Below, in pieces: positions 1 to 5,934 of a stretch of DNA of 6,611 nt. The notes below the pieces were generated by a model. The model made no database searches. It saw only the letters and a list, made by a program, of their open reading frames with translations, and was not told the origin of the DNA. The stretch is from Rhodobacter sp. (lineage in GTDB: Bacteria > Pseudomonadota > Alphaproteobacteria > Rhodobacterales > Rhodobacteraceae): NCBI GenBank assembly GCA_003536295.1, contig DPZQ01000211.1, positions 1 through 6,611 of the forward strand, given 5' to 3'. Each line of letters opens with the position of its first letter. Position 1 is the first letter of the stretch. Both the position numbers and the translations under genes were made by a program.

Positions 1-392
1 GCTTTGCAGGTTCAGCGCTGTTCACCAAACTTTTGACTCGCGGTCAAACAATCATATGTATCATGTTTTGGTTGACGCTGATGCAGCTTTGTTTTGGCAT
101 TATTTGTGCTGGCTATGATGGGGATATTGCGTTGCCTTCGGCCACGACCTTGCCTTGGCTTGGGTTGATCGGCTGTGCGGGGCTTCTGGCGCATTTTTGT
201 TTGACCAAGGCGCTGTCTATCGCGCCTGCAGTCGTGGTTCTTCCAATTGATTTTATCAGACTGCCGCTTGTCGCCTTGATAGGTGCGCTTTTTTACGCAG
301 AGAAGGTGGGGCTTTCGGTCTATATCGGGGCTTTTATCATCTTTTCGGCCAATTATGCCAATATCTGGTTTGAAAGCCGCAAACAGGCGTAG
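1..392 (+). CDS. DMT-superfamily (EamA) transporter, 3' part only
   Basis: The reading frame is open from base 3 to a TAG at 390-392, with no start that must be used, so this is the C-terminal 129 residues of a gene that begins upstream of the window. The fragment is almost entirely hydrophobic. It shows four membrane spans: one around FWLTLMQLCFGII, one around LGLIGCAGLLAHFCLTKALS, one around LPIDFIRLPLVALIGALFYAE and one around GLSVYIGAFIIFSANYANIW, ending in a short charged tail (ESRKQA). The order 'small-residue span, LTKALS, P-x-D-F-x-R-L-P, GALFYAE, IGAFIIFSANY' is typical of the second EamA repeat of drug/metabolite exporters. It would sit in the inner membrane; the substrate is unknown. 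A TTG at 33 could be read as a start, but the frame extends past it in the same protein style, so I treat it as internal. The MFS gene follows after 6 bases and is probably co-transcribed. Confidence 0.85.
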   Translation, partial: FAGSALFTKLLTRGQTIICIMFWLTLMQLCFGIICAGYDGDIALPSATTLPWLGLIGCAGLLAHFCLTKALSIAPAVVVLPIDFIRLPLVALIGALFYAEKVGLSVYIGAFIIFSANYANIWFESRKQA

Positions 393-398
393 GCGTAA

Positions 399-1595
399 AT
401 GAAATTAGGTATTTTCTTTTTGATGCTAGGCTACGGGCTTAGCCAATTTTACCGCAGTTTTTTGGCGGTTTTAAGCCCTGCCTTGGCCGAAGATCTGGGG
501 GCATCAGCAGCAGATCTGTCTTATGCGTCGGGGATTTGGTTTTTGGTCTTTGCGGCGGCGCAATTACCCATAGGCGTTGCGCTTGATCGTTATGGACCAC
601 GTTGGATCAGTGTTATTTTAGTTGCCATCGGCGGCGGCGGCGGTGGGGTTATGATGGCTTTGGCCCATACGCCCAAAGATATAACCCTTGCGATGGCTTT
701 TTTGGGGTTGGGGGGCGCGCCTGTTTTGATGGCGGCCTATTTTATTTTTGCGCGGGCCTATCCAGCGGCGCTTTTCTCGACTCTTGCTGGTGTCATTATT
801 GGGGTGGGGTGTTTTGGAAATTTGGCAGGATCGGCGCCTTTGGCCTTTGTGGTTGCTCAAGTAGGATGGCGGGCCGCGATGGGTGGTGTAGCTTTAATGG
901 CGATTGGGGTCGCTGTGGCTTTAGCCTTTGCACTTTCAAACCAGAACCCCACACCAAAACCGGTGGGGCAGGCTCTAGGATCGGCGGGTTTGCTTAGCCT
1001 ATTTAGAAATAAGCAGGTTTTGCTTATTTTGCCGATGATAATAGTAAATTATGCCCCCAACGCAGCGGTGCGCGGTCTTTGGGCAGGGCCATATTTGGCT
1101 GATGTATTTGGTATGGATGCGCAGATGATTGGGAACGTCACAATGGGCATGGCGCTGACAATGGCGGTGGCCTGTTTCGCCTTTGGTCCGCTTGAGCGTT
1201 TGATAGGCTCAAAAAAGATACTTATTTTGGGGGCAAATACTATCGGCGTTTTGGCCTGCGCGGTGCTTTGGGCTTGGCCTGACAGCGCGTGGCAAATTTC
1301 GGCGCTGGCCTTGGCCGCGTTGGGGTTTTTTTGTTCGACCTATCCGGTCATCATGGCACATGGACAACGGTTGGTGCCTGCACATCTCACAGGCCGGGGG
1401 ATCACGCTTTTCAATTTTTTTTGCATTGGTGGTGTGGGATTGATGCAATTTGCCACGGGAAAAATGGCTGCTATGATGCCCGCAGTCTTTTTAGGCACGC
1501 CTGACTTTTATGCGATGATCTTTGCCAGCTTTGGATTGGTTTTGGCGGTGGGCACTGTGATTTACGCTTTCGCGTTAGATCCTAAAACGTCTTAA
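399..1595 (+). CDS. MFS transporter (12 predicted membrane spans)
   Basis: This is a complete 398-residue inner-membrane protein of normal MFS length. Motif A of the family (GxxxDRxGxR) is present as GVALDRYGPR at residues 59-68, in the loop between spans 2 and 3. A motif-C-like span follows at about 134-158, ending in GWR (156-158). A polar central loop (about 181-206, NQNPTPKP and onwards) separates the two six-span halves. The family moves small solutes by secondary transport; I cannot assign a substrate. The start ATG at 399 lies 6 bases after the stop of the EamA gene. The only Shine-Dalgarno-like sequence is a weak AGGCG, which suggests translational coupling to the upstream gene. A run of six glycines (78-83), encoded by a GGC repeat, sits in span 3. 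The stop codon overlaps that of the convergent oxidase gene by 4 bases, so there is no separate terminator. Confidence 0.9.
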   Translation: MKLGIFFLMLGYGLSQFYRSFLAVLSPALAEDLGASAADLSYASGIWFLVFAAAQLPIGVALDRYGPRWISVILVAIGGGGGGVMMALAHTPKDITLAMAFLGLGGAPVLMAAYFIFARAYPAALFSTLAGVIIGVGCFGNLAGSAPLAFVVAQVGWRAAMGGVALMAIGVAVALAFALSNQNPTPKPVGQALGSAGLLSLFRNKQVLLILPMIIVNYAPNAAVRGLWAGPYLADVFGMDAQMIGNVTMGMALTMAVACFAFGPLERLIGSKKILILGANTIGVLACAVLWAWPDSAWQISALALAALGFFCSTYPVIMAHGQRLVPAHLTGRGITLFNFFCIGGVGLMQFATGKMAAMMPAVFLGTPDFYAMIFASFGLVLAVGTVIYAFALDPKTS

Positions 1596-2884
1596 AACCC
1601 GCCCACGCGATATTCGGCCAAACGATCTTGAATGCGGCGCAAGTGATAATGACCTTCGGCTGCTAAAAGGCCCAAGCGTCCGTAAACAGGCGCTTTTTTG
1701 ATTGCGTCAAAACTTGCGATCTCGCTTTGTAGACCGCAAAGATGTTGCGCTAAGACCCGCCCTGCCACAAATCCTGTGTTCATGCCGTGCCCGCCAAAGC
1801 CCGCTAAAGCAAAGCTGCGCGGCCCCAAAGCGCCTACATAGGGCATGAAGTGGCGAGCATACGCCATGTTGCCCGACCAAGCAAAATCAAAGCCGATTTC
1901 TTGGCTTTGCATGGCCTGTGCAAGATCAGGCAGATGCGCTTTGATATCGGCCAGAGCGGTGCGAGCGATGGTTTCAGAGCTTGGCTTTGATACTGCAGAA
2001 ATGCCCATACCCCACAAAAGCCGCCCGTCTGGTAGACGACGAAAATAATTTCCTGCGCGCCGATCATCGCCCAGTGCCAAATGAGTGGGGATATGCTCGT
2101 CTAAAAGAGTGCTCATCGGCGCGGTCACAGAGATGAAGGTTCGGATTGGTAATAAAAAACGCGAGAGCATCGGGGGCTTGGTATCTCCGTAACCTCCCGT
2201 TGCCCAAATGATATTCAGTGCGCGAAATCTGTGTTCTGTCGGACCCAGGGTGACATTTACATAACCTGCCTTAGGGCTAAGGCTGCATTGCGCCTCATGT
2301 CCTTCAATCAATGTGACGCCGGCGGCCATACAATCTTGCGCCAACAATCTCATAAAGTTGAGTGGGTGAAAATGAAAACCCACTGGGTCAATATGGCCCG
2401 CCAGATAGCGGGGTCCTTTGATGAAACGCGACAGGTCTTTGGCTTTAAGCTCGTGCCCCTCTGGGGCGGAAAGGGTCAGGTTCAAAATTCCTGCCTTTGC
2501 CATTGCCGCGTGATAGGCGGGGCTAAAGGCGCGGGCGCGCATCGCGTCGCGTCCCTCAATAGCAAGCGCTTCAAGCACTTGCGCGTGGCGTGGCCCCACG
2601 TCGTTGATCAGGCGGCTTTCAGGGGCAGCCCATCCAGCCGAACAAAAGCCACCGTTACGCCCAGAGGCGCCGGTGGCTATTTCCTTGCTTTCGATGACAA
2701 TGACTTTTGCTCCCAGCTCGGCCAAATGCAATGCTGCAGATAGGCCCGCAAGGCCCGCCCCCATGATTGCCACATCATAATCGGCGCTTATTGCGCCAAG
2801 ATCATGGGTTTGGGGGGCGGTGATGCCTGTAGCCTCGTACCAAGTGCCATACCATTTCACGCGGGGCGTTTTAATCTTCTGCAT
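1592..2884 (-). CDS. FAD-dependent oxidoreductase, DAO family (PuuB-like amine/amino-acid oxidase)
   Basis: This predicted 430-residue flavoenzyme has the dinucleotide-binding motif GAGLAG at residues 42-47. It ends the second beta strand with E65, the expected FAD-ribose ligand, and is followed by GASGRNGG (72-79), a signature of glycine/D-amino-acid and gamma-glutamylputrescine oxidases. The C-terminal FAD-closing motif GFGGHGMNTG lies at 362-371. The N-terminal WYEAT (15-19) matches the 'SYYAAT'-like lead seen in PuuB relatives. Family members oxidise C-N bonds of amines or amino acids, producing an imine plus H2O2 or a reduced acceptor; the exact substrate is not readable here. I chose the ATG at 2884 rather than the in-frame ATG at 2938. 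The longer version adds 18 basic residues with no family character and would overlap the permease by 68 bases. From 2884 the overlap is 14 bases and there is no good Shine-Dalgarno site, so translation is probably coupled to the permease. Cytoplasmic; last gene of the minus-strand cluster. Confidence 0.88.
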   Translation of the reverse strand: MQKIKTPRVKWYGTWYEATGITAPQTHDLGAISADYDVAIMGAGLAGLSAALHLAELGAKVIVIESKEIATGASGRNGGFCSAGWAAPESRLINDVGPRHAQVLEALAIEGRDAMRARAFSPAYHAAMAKAGILNLTLSAPEGHELKAKDLSRFIKGPRYLAGHIDPVGFHFHPLNFMRLLAQDCMAAGVTLIEGHEAQCSLSPKAGYVNVTLGPTEHRFRALNIIWATGGYGDTKPPMLSRFLLPIRTFISVTAPMSTLLDEHIPTHLALGDDRRAGNYFRRLPDGRLLWGMGISAVSKPSSETIARTALADIKAHLPDLAQAMQSQEIGFDFAWSGNMAYARHFMPYVGALGPRSFALAGFGGHGMNTGFVAGRVLAQHLCGLQSEIASFDAIKKAPVYGRLGLLAAEGHYHLRRIQDRLAEYRVGGF

Positions 2885-4568
2885 GTCCGCGCGATTTATT
2901 GACAACACGGTCAAGTGCCTTGATCCCCGAAGCCGCAATCAGCGTCAGTAAAACATAGACCAAAGCCGCCGAGTTGAAGGGCTCAAAGGCCAAGAAACTT
3001 TGCGCTTGGAATTCGCGCATACGTTGGGTCAAATCGCGTACAGACAAGATCGAGACCAGCGACGTATCCTTGAGCATAGCAATGAATTCATTACCCAAAG
3101 CGGGTAAGACAATCGCAATCGCTTGGGGTACTACTATAAATCTCGCCACATGCCACTCACGCAGCCCCATTGTGCGGGCCGCCTCTATTTGGCCTTTGGG
3201 AATTGCTTCGATTCCAGCTCGAAAAATCTCAGCCATATATGCTGAATAGCCGATGGCAATGGCAATAATACCTCGCGTCATCATTTGTAGATCTAAATAG
3301 CCGTTTGATGCTGATTTAAGCGCCCCTGCTAACGGTAGGCCGACATAAAGAATGATCACGAGCATGGGAATACCGCGTATAGTGTCGACAAAGAAATTTG
3401 CAAATACCACCAAAGGATGGGTTGTCGTTATAGCGCCAACTACTCCCAATAAAACGAATAAAACCCCTCCGACGAAGGCAATGGTAGCTGCGGTTTTATC
3501 GGCTGGGGGCAGGTATGTCTTTTCCCAAATTAATGGCAGGTCACCAGCCAATTCGGGGGGCAAGACTGCCGCGGTAATACGACCGGACTTCAAAAGCTGT
3601 GTGGCAGTGTTATTGTCTTGCAGGGAGCGCACCTTAAAGGGCTGATCGGGCACAATCTCAAGGAACTCGCCGTAGCGCACCGTATCGATCAGCGAAGATG
3701 GCGTTCCTGCAACGATGCCTATGGGCCCCTCAAGAGAGCCTACTAGTACAGCCCGCTCATGGGGCTTGTTGGCTAAATAGACACCCGTGCCAATCATCAA
3801 AACACCAGTCACTATAAACGCTTTGATCATCATCTCAGACGGGGCGAGCTTGCCTAAATAGGCCCAAAGCAAGCCCAAGATTGATGCGCCCAAATAGGCG
3901 AAAACCGCAGCGCGGAGAGTGACCATTAGGCCTACGGCAAAGCCCGCATAGCCCAGCATGATGATATAAAAGAAAAAAGCGAATTGCGCCAAAATAAGCA
4001 GAGATAAAAAAACGAAGCCGCGCCCACCGTGAAGCACGCGCAAAGGTGTCAGCGCCAGGGCCGCGCAAAGCGCACTAAAGGCCGCGCCATAGGTCAGGGC
4101 TTGGCTTATTTTGCTGAGGAAATAAACGTCATACCCCTCGGAGAGGGTGAAAGATTGATCGACAATCACGATCCATTCGGTCGTGCGCGGATCAAAACTA
4201 TTGACCACCAAGGAAATCAGATACGGCTGCACGTAGGCGCTGTTCGCCAAATATAAAAGGGCAAAGGCCTGTAGGGCAAAGGCGATCAAACCACGCTGAC
4301 GGCATTTTCTAGCAAAATCAATGTCTTGATCGATACCCGATGATTTCATCAGCTGCAACGCGCCCCAAAAGCCAATTCCCGCGGTCACCGCAAAAAGCGT
4401 AAATGACCCCAAAAGTTGCGGCGCGTTGTCTTCGATGCCCAAAACTGCCCGGAGCGCTGCGCCATAATTGCGCGCGGTTAGAAGAGCATAAATAATAAAG
4501 GGTGAAATGGCCATGAACACCAGATTACTGGCGCGCATATTTCTAAGCCAAAGATAAACAGACGTCAT
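2871..4568 (-). CDS. Amino-acid ABC transporter permease (HisM/GlnP type) with long N-terminal membrane region and periplasmic insert
   Basis: At 565 residues this is more than twice the usual 220-250 for a HisM-type permease. The C-terminal part is a clear ABC permease core. It has spans from about 358, then VDTIRGIPMLVIILYVGLPL (about 394-413), and the EAA loop that docks on the ATPase (EAA at 462-464, G468, P481), followed by GNEFIAMLKDTSLVSIL (492-508). The N-terminal part has further spans at roughly 15-31, 52-72, 93-112, 155-175 and 184-206. A span at 209-236 (GFAVGLMVTL...) looks like the first span of a normal permease domain, and one at 247-265 follows it. Between 266 and 357 lies a soluble, presumably periplasmic insert with a binding-protein-like pattern. 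The start at 4568 has only a weak GAAAG site and lies just past an intrinsic terminator that separates it from the binding-protein gene. The gene overlaps the oxidase by 14 bases. No ATPase gene accompanies it here. Confidence 0.9.
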   Translation of the reverse strand: MTSVYLWLRNMRASNLVFMAISPFIIYALLTARNYGAALRAVLGIEDNAPQLLGSFTLFAVTAGIGFWGALQLMKSSGIDQDIDFARKCRQRGLIAFALQAFALLYLANSAYVQPYLISLVVNSFDPRTTEWIVIVDQSFTLSEGYDVYFLSKISQALTYGAAFSALCAALALTPLRVLHGGRGFVFLSLLILAQFAFFFYIIMLGYAGFAVGLMVTLRAAVFAYLGASILGLLWAYLGKLAPSEMMIKAFIVTGVLMIGTGVYLANKPHERAVLVGSLEGPIGIVAGTPSSLIDTVRYGEFLEIVPDQPFKVRSLQDNNTATQLLKSGRITAAVLPPELAGDLPLIWEKTYLPPADKTAATIAFVGGVLFVLLGVVGAITTTHPLVVFANFFVDTIRGIPMLVIILYVGLPLAGALKSASNGYLDLQMMTRGIIAIAIGYSAYMAEIFRAGIEAIPKGQIEAARTMGLREWHVARFIVVPQAIAIVLPALGNEFIAMLKDTSLVSILSVRDLTQRMREFQAQSFLAFEPFNSAALVYVLLTLIAASGIKALDRVVNKSRGHAED

Positions 4569-4579
4569 TGGGCACTTTC

Positions 4580-4614
4580 AAAAAAATGGCCAAAGGGTAT
4601 AAGCCCTTTGGCCA
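4580..4614 (-). terminator. Intrinsic terminator/attenuator between binding-protein and permease genes
   Basis: Read on the minus strand, a perfect 11-base stem TGGCCAAAGGG / CCCTTTGGCCA (arms 4604-4614 and 4587-4597) encloses a 6-base loop (4598-4603) and is followed at once by seven T residues (4586-4580). The stem begins 7 bases after the stop codon of the binding-protein gene and the T-tract ends 11 bases before the permease start. These are the classic parts of a Rho-independent terminator. Its place inside an ABC operon suggests partial termination: most transcripts stop after the binding protein and some read through into permease and oxidase. The stem may also protect the 3' end of the short transcript from exonucleases. 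Confidence 0.9.
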
Positions 4615-4621
4615 GTCCATC

Positions 4622-5359
4622 TTATTTAGGCCACCATTTTAGAACCAATTGGTTCAAAGTGCCATCGGCTTTGATCGCTGCAAGACCTTCATTGAAAGCA
4701 TCTTGTATGCCGTCCCCTTCTTGGAACACAAGTCCAAGTGGGTCTGAGGACAGACCAGTGATTTCAACGGCCAACTCTCCCGCGAACTCTTGCTCGTAAG
4801 CCGCAGCAGACGTTGAGTCGATGATCACACCGTCCGCATCGCCGTTGCGCACAGCAACGACGGCGTTGTTGAAGCTGTCAAATAGTTGCAGGTTGTCTCG
4901 GCCAACCAGTTCTTCGCCCAATTGAGCGTTGGTTGTGCCATTTTGCGACGCCAAGCGTAATGCGCCTGATTTAAAATCGTCGATTGTTTTGCCTGCATCT
5001 TCGACACGCATCAAAACGCCTTGCTGAACCACGATATAAGGGTCAGAGAAGTCTACGATTTTGTCGCGCTCTTCCGTGATCGAAACGCCTGATACGACCA
5101 TATCAAACTGACCATCGGCAAGCGCCGCAAAAATGCCGTCCCAAGCTGTGGTCACCCAGTTGGCCGAGCAGTTTATTTTTTCACAAATAGCGGCTACGAC
5201 GTCAACGTCAAAACCTTTGACCACGCCATCTTCGATGAATTCATGTGGTGGATAGGTTGTGTCTGATCCGATGTTCAACACACGGCCAGCTAGATCGGCG
5301 GCAAAGCTCGGCATGGCCATGGATGTGGCCAAAAGAGCGCCAAGAAGTATTTTTTTCAT
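4622..5359 (-). CDS. Periplasmic amino-acid-binding protein of an ABC transporter (SBP_bac_3 family)
   Basis: This is a complete 245-residue protein with a Sec signal peptide (MKK, hydrophobic core, cleavage predicted after SFA at residue 20), so the mature protein is periplasmic. It is a typical class-3 solute-binding protein. GSDTTYPPHEF (31-41) starts lobe 1; W73 follows in the WDGIFAAL segment; SITEERDKIVDFSDPY (93-108) carries R98, the arginine that in HisJ/LAO-type proteins binds the ligand alpha-carboxylate. NGTT (140-143) is the equivalent of the second carboxylate-binding loop, and the D of VIIDS (D181) corresponds to the aspartate that binds the alpha-amino group. These residues together support an amino-acid or close derivative as ligand, without telling which. 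C59 and C64 could form a disulfide. It has the best ribosome-binding site in the window and is followed by a strong terminator, consistent with high expression relative to the downstream permease. Confidence 0.93.
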   Translation of the reverse strand: MKKILLGALLATSMAMPSFAADLAGRVLNIGSDTTYPPHEFIEDGVVKGFDVDVVAAICEKINCSANWVTTAWDGIFAALADGQFDMVVSGVSITEERDKIVDFSDPYIVVQQGVLMRVEDAGKTIDDFKSGALRLASQNGTTNAQLGEELVGRDNLQLFDSFNNAVVAVRNGDADGVIIDSTSAAAYEQEFAGELAVEITGLSSDPLGLVFQEGDGIQDAFNEGLAAIKADGTLNQLVLKWWPK

Positions 5360-5366
5360 TTACAAA

Positions 5367-5371
5367 CTCCT
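5367..5371 (-). promoter_or_regulatory. Strong Shine-Dalgarno site of the binding-protein gene
   Basis: The minus strand reads AGGAG seven bases before the ATG at 5359. It fixes that start and contrasts with the weak or absent sites of the permease and oxidase, in keeping with high synthesis of the binding protein. Confidence 0.85.
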
Positions 5372-5406
5372 GTTGGTTAGATGGCCTTGCAGCCATCGGT
5401 GTTACT

Positions 5407-5435
5407 ACATTGGTTAAGCATTGAGGTGTGGTCAA
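5407..5435 (-). promoter_or_regulatory. Weak candidate sigma-70 type promoter for the binding-protein operon
   Basis: On the minus strand TTGACC (5435-5430) is a five-of-six match to the -35 consensus. At a 17-base spacing lies CAATGT (5412-5407), which is a poor -10 match. It lies about 48 bases upstream of the start codon, a sensible place. Only the -35 part is convincing; the true -10 may be another nearby hexamer. Confidence 0.3.
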
Positions 5436-5557
5436 GGACTGCCTCCATGTCAGGGGCATTAAACTATGTTTTAGTCACAATTTACCCTTTGGTCTTTGCT
5501 CTTTCCGGGTGGAAGCCTAAGGTTTGAAAAATTAAAAGTGATTCTTGCAGGTACTAA

Positions 5558-5923
5558 ATGAACAGAACGATTCTTTCCCACGATAATCTTCACCCGACCA
5601 TAAAAGACAAAGTGGCAGGCTTTCATCACGCTACTATAGCCGAGCTGCGAGATGCCGTGGCCCAGCACCGTATCGTGGTGGTGGGCATGCGCTATAATGA
5701 CGCCGTATGGAAAGCGCGCAAAGTGCTAACCAAAGCGGGTTTGGATTTTCATTATTTGGAATATGGCAGCTATACGTCACAATGGCGCAGGCGGCTGGCT
5801 CTTAAAATGTGGTCAGGTTGGCCGACTTTTCCAATGGTTTTTGTAGATCAAGCCTTGATTGGCGGGGCCAGTGATCTAGTAGCCTTATTGAATGCGGGCC
5901 AGATCACCCTGCAAAAAAAATAA
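5558..5923 (+). CDS. Glutaredoxin-fold protein lacking the CxxC active site
   Basis: The 121-residue cytoplasmic protein follows the glutaredoxin layout: a short N-terminal extension with a helix (about 26-36), a beta strand RIVVVGM (38-44), a helix WKARKVLTKAG (51-61), a strand FHYLEYG (64-70), a helix with WRRRLALKMW (76-85), the TFP cis-proline segment (90-92) before strand MVFVDQALIGG, and GGASDL (102-107), the usual glutathione-contact turn. Aligning the strand and helix by eye places NDAV (47-50) where CPYC is expected, and there is no cysteine anywhere in the protein. It therefore cannot be a classical thiol-disulfide oxidoreductase; a glutathione-binding, regulatory or structural role is possible but unproven. 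From memory, similar cysteine-poor forms exist in Rhodobacteraceae, so this is probably a conserved subfamily rather than a local defect. The start at 5558 has a modest CAGG site 6 bases upstream. It is transcribed away from the binding-protein operon, and the phnX remnant starts 11 bases downstream. Confidence 0.82.
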   Translation: MNRTILSHDNLHPTIKDKVAGFHHATIAELRDAVAQHRIVVVGMRYNDAVWKARKVLTKAGLDFHYLEYGSYTSQWRRRLALKMWSGWPTFPMVFVDQALIGGASDLVALLNAGQITLQKK

Positions 5924-5934
5924 GCTGACTAAAC

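Larger units (their letters stand above)
5360..5557. other. Divergent intergenic region between binding-protein operon and glutaredoxin-like gene
   Basis: These 198 bases should hold the promoters for both directions. Besides the ribosome site and weak promoter listed separately, I see a 6-base inverted repeat GATGGC/GCCATC (5380-5385 and 5392-5397) in the leader of the binding-protein mRNA. A second, imperfect one (TGCCTC at 5440-5445, GGGGCA at 5453-5458) lies just upstream of the candidate -35. There is also a direct repeat TTGGTTA at 5373-5379 and 5410-5416. Any of these could be an operator, but none is strong. I found no convincing promoter for the rightward gene; the stretch before it (5521-5540) is AT-rich. 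No small gene was recognised. Confidence 0.4.

Noticed and set aside
602..997. Plus-strand open frame of 131 codons inside the MFS gene
   Set aside because: It is an out-of-frame shadow rich in Cys, Trp and Gly, as expected from shifted reading of hydrophobic codons.
2231..2743. Plus-strand open frame of 170 codons antisense to the oxidase
   Set aside because: It lies wholly within the FAD oxidase, whose motifs are clear, and its translation has no domain character.
2885..2938. Upstream ATG extending the oxidase by 18 residues
   Set aside because: The extension is basic, lacks family resemblance, and would lie deeper inside the permease gene; the ATG at 2884 fits the family's N-terminus better.
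5471..5668. Minus-strand open frame of 65 codons across the start of the glutaredoxin-like gene
   Set aside because: It overlaps the start of a well-supported gene on the other strand, and its translation has no recognisable features or ribosome site.
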